Numbered from the stretch's first letter, positions 1 to 8,506 are shown. The stretch is DNA of 64,000 nt from Thermococcus barophilus MP (GCF_000151105.2 NC_014804.1:1426001-1490000); one strand, 5' to 3'. Notes: a model not told the origin generated them from the letters alone. Numbers and translations are program-made.

Positions 1-1136
1 CTCATTGCTGCCGCATAAAGAAAGCTGTATTTCAGCGAATAATTCTGCCACAGCCAGCCTGCAATTGCTGAAGCCGGAAAAACAAACACTCCGAAGACCG
101 TGTGATATGCTCCGATTATCGTTCCCTTCTCAAAGTCCTTGGCCAAATCAGCCATGTAAGCTCTCGGAACTGTATCTTCAATTGCCAAATAGACGCCGTA
201 TAGGATAAAACCTGCCAATAGCATCCACAGAGTTTTTGCATATGCAAAAGTTAGAGCTGCTAATGTTGCAACCCCAAATCCAGCTGTAATGATAACTTTT
301 TTGCCGACTTTATCGGAGTAAACGCCTATTGGGTAAGCAGACAGTGCATAGATAACATTAAAAAGAGCATAAAAGCCTAAACTCTGAACAATTGAGTAGC
401 CAAGCTCTTGAGCCTTCCACATTGTAAAGGCATAGCTGTATCTTCCAAGAGCTCCAATCGCAACAACAACCAAGAACAGCTTTAAATTCCTATTCCTTAA
501 TGCTGAGATGCCCCTGATCTTCTTTTTAACCTCCTTCCCAGTGTCCTTTACTAAGAAAATTATTATCAAGATGCTCAACGCGCCTGGGAGAGCAGAGAGG
601 AGAAAGATCCTTCTGTATGCAACATCAGCTGGATACTTCACGAATAAAGCCAAGAGACCAATGGCAACCAACGGCCCAGCAACAGCCCCCATGGTATCCA
701 TCATCCTGTGGAAGCCAAAAGATTTGCCGGTTTTCCCTTTTTCGGTTGACTCTGCTATTAAGGCGTCTCTTGGAGCTGTCCTAATCCCTTTTCCCACCCT
801 ATCAACGATCCTTAAGCTCAGAAAGTCCCACCATGAGTGTGTAAAAGCTAAAGCACCCTTGGAAATCGTTGAAAGGCCATAACCCAAAGTTACAAAAACC
901 TTCCTTTGTCTGAATTTATCACTGATGTGCCCAAAAACTACTTTAAAGAGGGAGCTCAGGCTCTCAATGAGGCCCATTATTGAACCACTTGCAAGCTTCC
1001 CAACATTTAACACACTGGTCAGATATGCCGGAACAATCGGTGCAATCATCTCACTGCTCATATCGTTGAGAAAGCTTACAAGTCCCAGCAAGAACACATT
1101 CCAGCTTATTCCAAAGATTTTCTTTTCTTTATCCAT
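1..1136 (-). CDS. MFS transporter, C-terminus cut by window edge
   Basis: Reading the minus strand from the ATG at 1136 gives an open frame that runs off the left edge, so about 378 codons are present and the C-terminus is missing. The protein starts MDKEKKIFGISWNVFLLGL and consists of successive hydrophobic segments typical of a 12-helix major facilitator. The loop after the second helix carries the MFS motif A pattern (GHISDKFRQRK), followed by a region with RIVDRVGKGIRTAPRDAL, a pattern common in drug/metabolite exporters of this superfamily. The ATG overlaps the last 8 nt of the upstream PadR gene, so the two are translationally coupled and the exporter is probably under PadR control. The substrate cannot be told. 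Confidence 0.85.
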   Translation of the reverse strand, partial: MDKEKKIFGISWNVFLLGLVSFLNDMSSEMIAPIVPAYLTSVLNVGKLASGSIMGLIESLSSLFKVVFGHISDKFRQRKVFVTLGYGLSTISKGALAFTHSWWDFLSLRIVDRVGKGIRTAPRDALIAESTEKGKTGKSFGFHRMMDTMGAVAGPLVAIGLLALFVKYPADVAYRRIFLLSALPGALSILIIIFLVKDTGKEVKKKIRGISALRNRNLKLFLVVVAIGALGRYSYAFTMWKAQELGYSIVQSLGFYALFNVIYALSAYPIGVYSDKVGKKVIITAGFGVATLAALTFAYAKTLWMLLAGFILYGVYLAIEDTVPRAYMADLAKDFEKGTIIGAYHTVFGVFVFPASAIAGWLWQNYSLKYSFLYAAAM

Positions 1137-1446
1137 TGCAATCACCCAAGATTTCGTTGCAAAGCTCTTTAACTTTCTTTTTTCCCTCTTCCAAGACTTC
1201 CAGGCCTTTTGGAGTTATCTCGTAAAGCCGGATTCTCCTTCCATCCCTGACTTCCCATCTGCTCTTTAAAAGCCCAGAAACTTCCATCTTATGCAAGAGC
1301 GGATATATCGTCCCGGGACTAACCTCATAACCATGCTTTTTCAGTTCTTCAATCATGAACACCCCGGTTATTGGCTCTTTGCTTGCGTGATGCAGTATGT
1401 GCAGCCCCATGAAGCCAAGCAAAATGCGGCGTATCATATCGAACAC
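1129..1446 (-). CDS. PadR family transcriptional regulator
   Basis: 105-residue winged-helix protein. The segment ITGVFMIEELKKHGYEVSPG followed by TIYPLLHKMEVSGLL is the classic PadR recognition-helix region (YxxSxGTIYPxLxxLe), and the short C-terminal half is helical, as expected for a small PadR dimer. The frame starts at GTG 1446; an ATG at 1437 is a possible alternative start. It overlaps the MFS gene by 8 nt, the usual arrangement of a PadR repressor with the efflux pump it controls. A repeat-rich palindromic site lies directly upstream and over the start (separate entry), suggesting autoregulation. The inducer is unknown. Confidence 0.85.
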   Translation of the reverse strand: MFDMIRRILLGFMGLHILHHASKEPITGVFMIEELKKHGYEVSPGTIYPLLHKMEVSGLLKSRWEVRDGRRIRLYEITPKGLEVLEEGKKKVKELCNEILGDCNG

Positions 1447-1478
1447 CGATATCGAATTCTGATATCATATCTTAAAAA
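1432..1478 (-). promoter_or_regulatory. Probable PadR operator and TATA element
   Basis: The nearly symmetric element GATATC-GAATTC-T-GATATC lies at 1448-1466, and the nonamer TATCATATC occurs twice, at 1432-1440 and 1463-1471, 31 bp apart (about three helical turns). On the minus strand this sits between a TATA-like TTTTTAAG (1471-1478) and the padR start. A second TATA-like TTTTATAC lies at 1490-1497. Placement downstream of or over the TATA box fits repression. Binding by this PadR is inferred. Confidence 0.5.
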
Positions 1479-1513
1479 CTTTACCTCTGTATAAAACCAA
1501 AATCAAGAGAGAA

Positions 1514-1900
1514 TCAAAGCTCGAGCACATGCTTTTCCAAAACATAGCAGTAAAATTCCCCTTCCAGAACCTTTTCATTTCCCTGATTGAAAACTTCAAC
1601 ATGAACCACTTTCTTTTTCCCTAAATCCTCCACAACTTTTGCTTTAGCTAAGAGCTCATCCCCAACCTTCACAGGCTTCGTAAACTTCACTTCAGCCTTT
1701 CCCAAAACAACTGTTGGCTCATTTACAGCAAGCATCGCAGCATAATCTGCCAGTCCAAACGTAAAGCCGCCATGAACTAAGCCGTGTTCGTCAACTTTCA
1801 TCTCATCCACGGTCTTCAGCTTAACTTCTGCATATCCCTCTGTGATTTTTACTGGTTCTCCCACCAATCGTTTGGAAGTTAAATTATGTGTTCTCTGCAT
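1514..1900 (-). CDS. Hotdog-fold thioesterase (PaaI type)
   Basis: 128 residues from the ATG at 1900, which has GGTGA five bases upstream; the open frame extends further 5' but without a ribosome site and through promoter-like DNA. The hotdog signature is clear: DEHGLVHGGFTFGLADYAA (the HGG turn and central helix), followed by the VLGKAEVKFTKPVKVGDELLAKAKV strand region. The family hydrolyses acyl-CoA thioesters such as phenylacetyl-CoA or other aryl/acyl-CoAs. A TATA-like element AGTTTATATTT lies near 1934-1948. It stands alone, divergent from the next gene, so the substrate is not indicated by context. Confidence 0.8.
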   Translation of the reverse strand: MQRTHNLTSKRLVGEPVKITEGYAEVKLKTVDEMKVDEHGLVHGGFTFGLADYAAMLAVNEPTVVLGKAEVKFTKPVKVGDELLAKAKVVEDLGKKKVVHVEVFNQGNEKVLEGEFYCYVLEKHVLEL

Positions 1901-2005
1901 GATGCTCACCAGTGTATTGTAATGCACATGGAAAATATAAACTTTTACACCCATGAAAAACTTTAAATATTCAATGTTATCATCATTATCACAGGTGGTT
2001 GGAAA

Positions 2006-2638
2006 ATGGCGTATTATCAGCATGCTCCTGAATATGGCGCTTATATCTTCATGATGCTCTCCTACTTCATTTTCTCATGGGCAATAATCATCTTGGGAGC
2101 CTACATTAACAGGGGAGTACTAATAAAAAATCCCAAGTTTGAAGATATCCCACATGGAAAGAAGGTGTTCCTTAAAAAATGGGCACCTTGGCTAATTATT
2201 GGCCTTATGCTGTGGTCTTTCTCAACATTTAAATTGACTGACTACTACCTTTCAACCTATTCATTTGAGTTTACTGGAACCCATTTTACAGCATCCTCAC
2301 TTCTTGAGGATATGAGGGGCAATGAAAGATACAGATTCGATGTTGAGGGAATCCAAAAACTTGGAATGCCCCACTATGGATTGCTCAAAGGCTACAAGCT
2401 CCAAGATAGCGTTAGAGAGGGCCTGATTGTGAAAAGGATTAATCAGGTTGTTATCCTACAGGGATATCCTTTTCTCCCAGTGGCAAAGCTCTACATTTAT
2501 GACGTGGCAGGGAAGCAAGTAAAATCATTACGGACAGCATATATTTTCTTTCCGCAGTCCCCAGGTGGAAAGCTGTCATCACTTTTCAACTTCCCATTCG
2601 AAATGTTCTTCTGGGGTAGCGGAGGAGTTGGAGCTTAG
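2006..2638 (+). CDS. Conserved two-helix membrane protein, function unknown
   Basis: 210 residues; the ATG at 2006 follows AGGTGG. The N-terminus has a first hydrophobic segment (about residues 10-34), then a charged stretch with PHGKKVFLKKW and a second segment (about 62-78). The remaining roughly 130 residues look like a soluble beta-rich domain and, by the positive-inside rule, may face outside. No family was recognised. It stands divergent from the thioesterase gene and 45 nt before the next gene, so it could be the first gene of a short run ending at nicotinamidase, but the spacing does not prove this. Confidence 0.7.
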   Translation: MAYYQHAPEYGAYIFMMLSYFIFSWAIIILGAYINRGVLIKNPKFEDIPHGKKVFLKKWAPWLIIGLMLWSFSTFKLTDYYLSTYSFEFTGTHFTASSLLEDMRGNERYRFDVEGIQKLGMPHYGLLKGYKLQDSVREGLIVKRINQVVILQGYPFLPVAKLYIYDVAGKQVKSLRTAYIFFPQSPGGKLSSLFNFPFEMFFWGSGGVGA

Positions 2639-2683
2639 TAAAGCTTTTCTACTTCTTTTACTTAACTTTGTATGGTGGAGTGA

Positions 2684-3082
2684 GTGAAGGAGCTAAAAAA
2701 TGCCATCCTCTATAAGGGCTCAAATGAATTCACAAAACAAGAGTTAATTGGAATTCTTGTTGTTAAACTCAGACTGATGAGCGTTAAAGAAGCCAAAGAG
2801 CTTATAGAAGGCAGCATAGAGAGAGGCATTATTGAAGAGAGAGATGGAAAGCTTATAATCAATGAGGAGATACTCGAAAAGGAAGAGAAGGAGGAAGACA
2901 TATTTACAAAAATGATTGCCTATATTGCCCGAAAACTTGGGTGGAGTGAATTTGAAGTGCTCGAGGACATAAAGAAATTCTCGGAGAGATACGGCACCCT
3001 AGATAAAAGGATTGTGGCTTACCTCTACGGGGTAGACAAGGGAATTGATATGTCCAAATTTAAAGACAAGCTGGAGGTGTGA
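2684..3082 (+). CDS. DUF2240-like protein
   Basis: 132-residue helical, highly charged protein starting at GTG 2684, preceded by GGTGGAGTGA. The first 70 residues (NEFTKQELIGILVVKLRLMS, then VKEAKELIEGSIERGIIEER) look like a winged-helix-like module, followed by a second helical block with IARKLGWSEFEVLEDIKKF. This matches my memory of the archaeal DUF2240 family in both length and pattern; the assignment is by recollection, not by search. The stop codon is 3 nt before the nicotinamidase start, so the two are very likely co-transcribed. Function is unknown. Confidence 0.65.
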   Translation: MKELKNAILYKGSNEFTKQELIGILVVKLRLMSVKEAKELIEGSIERGIIEERDGKLIINEEILEKEEKEEDIFTKMIAYIARKLGWSEFEVLEDIKKFSERYGTLDKRIVAYLYGVDKGIDMSKFKDKLEV

Positions 3083-3085
3083 GAG

Positions 3086-3622
3086 ATGGAGGCTCTCATA
3101 ATTGTTGACATGCAGAAGGACTTCATGCCTGATGGAGCTTTGCCAGTCCCAGATGGAGATAAAATAATTCCAAAAGTCGAAGAATACATTAAAAAATTCA
3201 AGGAAAAGGGGGCATTGATAGTTGCTACAAGAGACTGGCATCCCCCAAACCATATAAGCTTTAAAGAGCAGGGGGGACCATGGCCAAGGCACTGTGTTCA
3301 AAATACAGAAGGGGCTGAATTTGTGGTGAAGCTCCCAGAAGATGCAATAATAATTTCAAAAGCTGATAAGCCCGATAAAGAGGCATACTCAGGTTTTGAG
3401 GGAACAAATTTAGCAGAAACTTTGAGGAAAAGGGGCATTAAAAAGGTCTACATCTGTGGGGTTGCAACTGAATACTGCGTCAGAGCAACAGCATTAGATG
3501 CTTTAAAGTATGGATTTGAGGTGTACATACTGAAAGATGCAATTAAGGGAATAAACCCAGAAGATGAAGAGAAAGCTCTAAAAGAACTCGAAGACCAAGG
3601 TGCAAAAATAATCACGTTGTAA
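3086..3622 (+). CDS. pncA: Nicotinamidase / pyrazinamidase
   Basis: 178-residue isochorismatase-fold enzyme that converts nicotinamide to nicotinate for NAD salvage; it closely resembles the structurally studied Pyrococcus horikoshii PH999. The catalytic triad is visible as D8 (IIVDMQKDF), K92 (IISKADKPDKEA) and C131 (GVATEYCVRATALDAL), and the metal ligands as D50 and H52 (RDWH) and H69 (WPRHC). The ATG at 3086 follows GGAGGTG and lies 3 nt after the DUF2240-like gene. The 3' end overlaps the convergent permease gene by 11 nt. NAD synthetase is in the same window but 42 kb away. Confidence 0.95.
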   Translation: MEALIIVDMQKDFMPDGALPVPDGDKIIPKVEEYIKKFKEKGALIVATRDWHPPNHISFKEQGGPWPRHCVQNTEGAEFVVKLPEDAIIISKADKPDKEAYSGFEGTNLAETLRKRGIKKVYICGVATEYCVRATALDALKYGFEVYILKDAIKGINPEDEEKALKELEDQGAKIITL

Positions 3623-4595
3623 TTTTTCTCCATTCTTTTAACAGCGCCACCACCAAGTTCAGCACGATCGGGCCTATTATCAATCCTTTAACCCCAAAGC
3701 TCCATGCTCCCCCTATCATTCCAACAAGAACCATGACCTCATCGAGCTGTGCCCCTTTTGCAACGAGCTTTGGTCTCACTGTAAAATCCGGAAGTGGAGA
3801 CACGAATACAAACCCATAAACGGCTAATAGAATTGCCGTTATCACATTTCCATTCTTAAAGAGGTATATGGCACCAGCTAACCATATCATCCAGCCTTCA
3901 AAAAGCGGGACAAAGCTAAAAAGTACAGTTAAAAATCCGGCAATTACTGCAGTTGGAACGTCTGAAACCTGAAAGACTATGAATCCAAGCGTCATCAAAA
4001 TGCCCTTAGCAATATTGAGAAGAAGCCAGGCCCTAATGAGCGCCTGGAGTGTTAAATCCGCTCTTTTCAACAGTTTATTTGCTAATTCTTTATTCTCTTG
4101 AGGCAAAAGCAAAGAAATTTGTCTCCTAATGGCTTCAGAGCTCACAAGAAAATAATAGAACATGACAACAAATATGACAAGCTGCAGAAGGTATTTCGGA
4201 ATCGAGAATGTGTATGATAGTATGTACTCAGAGAACTTGGGGGTAAACTGTGCATAGAATTTCTGAATCACGTTGGTTAGTCCAAAAGGAAATGTGAATG
4301 TCTGGCTCCAAGATATAAAGGCAATGACATCTTCATAGAAGGACATTAACACATTTTTGAATATTAAAATTAGCTCAATTGTAATGCCCGTTGCAATAAG
4401 AATTAGGAAAGCAGTCAATATCAGTGCTGATTTCTTGATACTTAACCTGCTCGAAAGGTGTTTATGAATAGGATAAACAGCATATGTAAGAATCGCAGCG
4501 AAGAAAATTGGGGACAGCAACTGTGAGACTGTGCTCCATGCCAAGTAAAGTATTGCTATGACAATACCTCCCCAAACTAATAATTCTGCCTTCAT
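3612..4595 (-). CDS. AI-2E / PerM family membrane permease
   Basis: 327 residues from the ATG at 4595, which is preceded by GGTGAG; the frame could begin 21 nt earlier but that start lacks a ribosome site. About seven to eight hydrophobic segments are seen, with a longer soluble stretch after the third, and the family's C-terminal pattern of FVPLFEGWMIWLAGAIYLF followed by VSPLPDFTVRPKLVAKGAQLDEVMVLVGMIGGAW. The family (AI-2E transporter, formerly UPF0118) includes proteins linked to export of autoinducer-2 and to Na+/H+ antiport, so the substrate here is open. Convergent with nicotinamidase. Confidence 0.85.
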   Translation of the reverse strand: MKAELLVWGGIVIAILYLAWSTVSQLLSPIFFAAILTYAVYPIHKHLSSRLSIKKSALILTAFLILIATGITIELILIFKNVLMSFYEDVIAFISWSQTFTFPFGLTNVIQKFYAQFTPKFSEYILSYTFSIPKYLLQLVIFVVMFYYFLVSSEAIRRQISLLLPQENKELANKLLKRADLTLQALIRAWLLLNIAKGILMTLGFIVFQVSDVPTAVIAGFLTVLFSFVPLFEGWMIWLAGAIYLFKNGNVITAILLAVYGFVFVSPLPDFTVRPKLVAKGAQLDEVMVLVGMIGGAWSFGVKGLIIGPIVLNLVVALLKEWRKITT

Positions 4596-4705
4596 AAAGC
4601 TCACCAATAATATCATTACTGTCTCAGAGCTTTTTTAACTTTTGGCTTCTTCAGAAGATAATGGTTATATCCTTCCATTGCCAATTTATAAACGAGGGAT
4701 AATAA

Positions 4706-5026
4706 ATGGAGGAAGAGATGCTCAGAAAGATTGATGAGTACATAAAGTCCGGGGATGAGTACTTTAAAGAAGGAAACTACCGGTTGGCATTTAGGTCATA
4801 TCTTGAGGCTATGTACAGCATAAGCGTTTACATAATCTATAAAGACTTAGGACTGCTCATGCCTCCAGGTCCTGCATTGGGCATGATGAAGACAAGGTAT
4901 CCAGACGTTTATGGGCTGATAGAAAAGTATATTCCATATGAGACCCGAATATCTGGAATTGATGAGGAGCTTGTAAGGATAATAAAAAGTGACGTTGAAA
5001 AGGTTTACAGAGAGCTCATTAGGTAG
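4706..5026 (+). CDS. Small helical protein, function unknown
   Basis: 106 residues, almost entirely alpha-helical by composition. The opening segment (YIKSGDEYFKEGNYRLAFRS, then YLEAMYSI) resembles a single TPR- or HEPN-like helical hairpin, but no catalytic motif is present. Two starts are possible: ATG 4706, or ATG 4718, which has GGAGG five bases upstream and may be the true one. A TATA-like element GTTATATCC occurs near 4663-4672. The last 8 nt overlap the convergent downstream gene. I do not recognise a named family. Confidence 0.6.
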   Translation: MEEEMLRKIDEYIKSGDEYFKEGNYRLAFRSYLEAMYSISVYIIYKDLGLLMPPGPALGMMKTRYPDVYGLIEKYIPYETRISGIDEELVRIIKSDVEKVYRELIR

Positions 5027-5492
5027 GCAGATATGAGGAATCTATAATCCCGCATTCATTCTCATCCTCTGATTCACCCTCCTCTCCCAATAATCTGAAA
5101 AGGGTCTTCTTAAAACCAGGGACTGTAAGTAGGAGTATCAACACGTACACATTGGCTTTTATCATATGACCATGGGGCTCTACAGCAAGTAGCAGGTAGT
5201 CCCCCTTTTCCTCCAGAACTTTAACTCTCGATACCGCAAACTTCGCATATCCATACATGTTTTTTCCGTCTTCTCTCCAAAATGATATAAACTCCAAACA
5301 CGGGAACCTATAGAACACATCAATCAAGGGGAGTACAGCTTTTGATGATACAATGGGATATTTCCTTTCTTTATAAATTAAGAACACCGCACCCCGGGTG
5401 GTACCAACATGAACTGCCTTGCAAAGATCATCGAGATACATTCCAAGTGCCCTTTCTACATTAGACTGCATATCCTCCAAGCTAAACACCAC
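5019..5492 (-). CDS. Uncharacterised protein, paralogue B of a tandem pair
   Basis: About 157 residues if it starts at GTG 5492, which follows GGAGAGGAGTGA 4 nt after the upstream stop; ATG 5471 is an alternative that aligns with the start of its neighbour, and a TTG at 5516 is also in frame. The region YLDDLCKAVHVGTTRGAVFL...FPCLEFISFWREDG...YGYAKFAVSRVKVLEE aligns well with the neighbouring gene's YLDMLSSGFYIGNVRGSITA...FGFWKHGEEAEYGYLKIPLSRIEMIGE, showing duplication. This copy has an extra hydrophobic segment (ANVYVLILLLTV) and an acidic C-terminal tail. No known family was recognised. Confidence 0.65.
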   Translation of the reverse strand: MVFSLEDMQSNVERALGMYLDDLCKAVHVGTTRGAVFLIYKERKYPIVSSKAVLPLIDVFYRFPCLEFISFWREDGKNMYGYAKFAVSRVKVLEEKGDYLLLAVEPHGHMIKANVYVLILLLTVPGFKKTLFRLLGEEGESEDENECGIIDSSYLPT

Positions 5493-5496
5493 CTTT

Positions 5497-5892
5497 TCAC
5501 TCCTCTCCAAATTCAATCACCTTGAGGAGTTTTTCCTTAATTATAGGTTCAGGATACAAATTGAGTCTAACAAATCCTATGCTATCTTGAGTTCTCTTTT
5601 CAGAGAAGACATAGAGTATAAGTTCATCATCGATCTCCCCTATCATCTCTATGCGGCTGAGGGGTATTTTCAAGTACCCATACTCCGCTTCTTCACCATG
5701 TTTCCAAAACCCAAAGAGAATCAAACTATTCTCACTGCAGAAAATATCGAATGTCGTAGTCGGAACGGGAGATATGAGAGGGAACTCCCCCTCTTCTGTG
5801 ACGGCAGTAATGCTTCCTCTCACATTGCCAATATAAAATCCACTTGAAAGCATGTCCAAGTAAAGGCTTAAAATATCATCGCTCTTCTCCAT
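5497..5892 (-). CDS. Uncharacterised protein, paralogue A of a tandem pair
   Basis: 131 residues, first gene of a two-gene unit. The ATG at 5892 lies a short way downstream of a strong TATA-like AGTATATTTAAGG (about 5906-5918), which may serve both this gene and the divergent gene at 5963. The shared core with paralogue B contains a G-x2-RG turn, an FGFW/FISFW strand and an (E/M)YGYxK(I/F) strand, implying a small beta-rich fold. No membrane segment or catalytic motif is visible in this copy. The role is unknown. Confidence 0.7.
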   Translation of the reverse strand: MEKSDDILSLYLDMLSSGFYIGNVRGSITAVTEEGEFPLISPVPTTTFDIFCSENSLILFGFWKHGEEAEYGYLKIPLSRIEMIGEIDDELILYVFSEKRTQDSIGFVRLNLYPEPIIKEKLLKVIEFGEE

Positions 5893-5962
5893 ACGATCAC
5901 GTCCCTTAAATATACTACCCTCCTAATCCTTTTAGGTAATGAGAAATTAACGGGGTGAAAGC

Positions 5963-6646
5963 ATGAGAATAGTTTCAGCCGACACTGGGGGAGCTGTGCT
6001 TGATGGAGCCTATGAACCAATAGGACTGATAGCAACTGCAGCTGTGCTCATTGAAAAACCCTTCAAAACGGCAACAATGAGCATAGTGAAATACGCTGAC
6101 CCGTTCAACTACGATCTAAGCGGGAGAGAGGCGATTAAAGATGAAGTGTTCTTAGCCATAAAGCTCGCTAAAAAAGTTAAACCAGATGTTATTCATTTAG
6201 ATTCAAGCTTAGGTGGAATAGAACTCAGAAAACTTGATGATCCAACAATAGATGCGTTAAGAATCTCGGATAGGGGCAAAGCAATATGGCATGAGCTGAG
6301 CAAAGATTTACAGCCTTTAGCAAAGCGTTTTTGGGAAGACACTGGGATAGAGATTTTGGCAATTGGGAAGGACAGCGTAGCTGTTAGGATTGCAGAAATT
6401 TACGCTGGAATTTACTCAGCAAAATGGGCAATAGAATATGCAAGAGAAGAAGGGAGCATAAGGATTGGTTTGCCAAGGTACATGAAAGTTGAAATTCATG
6501 AAAGCAGAATTTACGGTGAAAGCTTAGATCCCAGAGAAGGTGGATTGTATGGAGAAATAGAGTCGAATAATGAAGGAATTGGCTGGGAGCTTTATCCTAA
6601 CCCGGTAGCAAGGACGTTCATGGTGCTGGAAGTGTGGAGAGAATAA
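5963..6646 (+). CDS. DUF4152 / PF2046-like protein, putative RNase H-fold nuclease
   Basis: 227 residues starting MRIVSADTGGAVLDGAYEPI, with GGGGTGA upstream of the ATG. The sequence matches, from memory, P. furiosus PF2046 over its whole length, a DUF4152 protein with an RNase H-like fold that I recall being reported as a single-strand DNA 3'-5' exonuclease. Candidate metal-binding acids are D7 in the opening strand and the aspartate of VIHLDSSLGG; later conserved blocks are RISDRGKAIWHELSKDLQPL and LDPREGGLYGE. The nuclease function is inferred from that recollection; family membership is more certain. Confidence 0.75.
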   Translation: MRIVSADTGGAVLDGAYEPIGLIATAAVLIEKPFKTATMSIVKYADPFNYDLSGREAIKDEVFLAIKLAKKVKPDVIHLDSSLGGIELRKLDDPTIDALRISDRGKAIWHELSKDLQPLAKRFWEDTGIEILAIGKDSVAVRIAEIYAGIYSAKWAIEYAREEGSIRIGLPRYMKVEIHESRIYGESLDPREGGLYGEIESNNEGIGWELYPNPVARTFMVLEVWRE

Positions 6647-6655
6647 AAAGAAAGC

Positions 6656-8506
6656 TTACTCCTTCTTTCCTATTTCACTTGGGAACTTTATTGCCTCAAA
6701 CGGACAAAGCTGATTGCATATACCACAGCCCGTACATATCAGCGGGTCAATTCTGACTTTGTTGGTCTCTGGGTCATAAACCAGTGCAGGGCATCCAGTC
6801 AGAAGAATGCAAGCCTTACATCCAACACATTTGTCTTCAATTACTGTCGGTGTCTCTCCTATCTCCCCTCTCCTAATCACTGGAATTATGCACTCCCTCT
6901 TAGCTATGATAACCGCTGGCCCCTTAACCTGCATCGCCTCTTTTATTGCTTCTCTCGTTGCCTTCAAATCATACGGATCAACTGTTTTGACGTATTTGAC
7001 TCCTAAAGCTTTGACCAATGCCTCAATGTCAATCTCATTGAATTTCCTCCCTGTTTCACTTCCACCAGTTCCGGGGTGAGGCTGGTGTCCAGTCATTGCC
7101 GTTGTTCTGTTGTCAAGAATCATCACGAGGACATCAAGATTCTTATACACAGCATCCACTAAGGGCTGTATTCCGTTGTGGAAGAATGTTGAGTCTCCAA
7201 TTGTAGCAACAATTTTCTTGCCAAAAGCTATGCTCTGGCCGTTTGCCAAGCTTATACTTGCTCCCATAACATATTCCGTCCAGATAGCCTCAAGTGGCGG
7301 CAGAAGTGAGAGGGCATAGCATCCAATATCCCCATGTATTGGTATCTCATCCCTCTTGAACTTAAGCTCCCTAAGAGCATCGAGCAGAGCTCTATAAGAG
7401 CCACGATGGGGACAGCCCGGACACATTGTTGGGGGTCTTGAAGGTGCCAGTTTCTCTGCTTCCTTCACTTCCTTGGGCTTCTCGTAGCTTTGGGCTTCCT
7501 TTCCAAGAAGCTTCAAAAGGGCGTTTCTAACCAAGCTTGGCGTTAGCTCTCCTTCGAGGGGCAAATGACCAGTTCTCTTCCCATATATTGGAACGTTAAG
7601 CCCTTCCTCATATGCCACAATTTTAACCTCTTCCTCCAAGAAAGGTGCCCCATCCTCAACAACTATCACCATATCAACGCTCTTAAGAAAATCGACCACC
7701 AGTTTCTTTGGAAGAGGATGCGGGGTTGAGAACTTTAAGATTTTAAAGTTTTCACCAATCTTTGGAACAACCTCTTTTACGTAGTTGTATGGAGCTCCTT
7801 CAGCAATAATTCCTATTCTTCCTTCACCTTCAACCCAGTTGAATTTTAAAGTTTCAAACTCTTTTTCAATTTCTCTAAGCGTCTTGTTCAGCCATTTATG
7901 CCTCTCCAAGTTGCCTTTCATTGAGGCTCTCACATACCTTTGTATGTCCTTCTTGAACACCGGCTTTCTCTCAAGCTTAATGAACTCACCAACTTCAACG
8001 TCAGCAGTTGTGTGGTTTACCCTTGTCGTAGTTCTGAACAGCACAGGAACTTTGTATTTCTCACTGAGCCCATAGGCATATTTGATCAAATCATGAGCTT
8101 CTTGGGGATCATAAGGCTCAAGAACCGGTAAAAGTGATAATTTTCCGTAATACCTATCATCCTGCTCCGTTTGAGAAGTGTGCGGCCCAGGGTCATCTGC
8201 AACGAGAATAACTAATCCACCTTCAACGCCAGAATAAGCTAAGCTCATGAGAGGATCAGCGGCAACGTTTAAGCCAACACACTTCATAGTTACCAAACTT
8301 CTAAGCCCAGCGTAAGAAACGCCAGCTGCTTCTTCTAAAGCAACTTTCTCATTGGGTGCCCACTCGGCAAAAACCTCAGGGTTTAGGCGTGCTATCGTTT
8401 CGATGACCTCGGTTGATGGAGTCCCGGGATAACCAGTTGCAAAAGAAATTCCGCTCTCCAAAGCCCCATAAGCGATAGCTTCATTACCCATCAAAAGTTT
8501 CCTCAT
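6656..8506 (-). CDS. iorA: Indolepyruvate:ferredoxin oxidoreductase alpha subunit
   Basis: 616 residues from ATG 8506 (GGTGGTGAGG upstream). IOR oxidatively decarboxylates aryl pyruvates from aromatic amino-acid breakdown to aryl-acetyl-CoA, passing electrons to ferredoxin. The N-terminal pyrimidine-binding domain (GYPGTPSTEVIE), the thiamine-diphosphate domain (HGDIGCYALSLLPPL, TIGDSTFFHNGIQPLVDAVY) and a C-terminal two-cluster ferredoxin domain (CVGCKACILLTGCP and CTGCGICNQLCPFE) are all present; the first cluster has the irregular spacing typical of IorA. The partner IorB, normally adjacent in Thermococcales, is not next to it here. Convergent with the DUF4152 gene, 9 nt apart. Confidence 0.93.
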   Translation of the reverse strand: MRKLLMGNEAIAYGALESGISFATGYPGTPSTEVIETIARLNPEVFAEWAPNEKVALEEAAGVSYAGLRSLVTMKCVGLNVAADPLMSLAYSGVEGGLVILVADDPGPHTSQTEQDDRYYGKLSLLPVLEPYDPQEAHDLIKYAYGLSEKYKVPVLFRTTTRVNHTTADVEVGEFIKLERKPVFKKDIQRYVRASMKGNLERHKWLNKTLREIEKEFETLKFNWVEGEGRIGIIAEGAPYNYVKEVVPKIGENFKILKFSTPHPLPKKLVVDFLKSVDMVIVVEDGAPFLEEEVKIVAYEEGLNVPIYGKRTGHLPLEGELTPSLVRNALLKLLGKEAQSYEKPKEVKEAEKLAPSRPPTMCPGCPHRGSYRALLDALRELKFKRDEIPIHGDIGCYALSLLPPLEAIWTEYVMGASISLANGQSIAFGKKIVATIGDSTFFHNGIQPLVDAVYKNLDVLVMILDNRTTAMTGHQPHPGTGGSETGRKFNEIDIEALVKALGVKYVKTVDPYDLKATREAIKEAMQVKGPAVIIAKRECIIPVIRRGEIGETPTVIEDKCVGCKACILLTGCPALVYDPETNKVRIDPLICTGCGICNQLCPFEAIKFPSEIGKKE

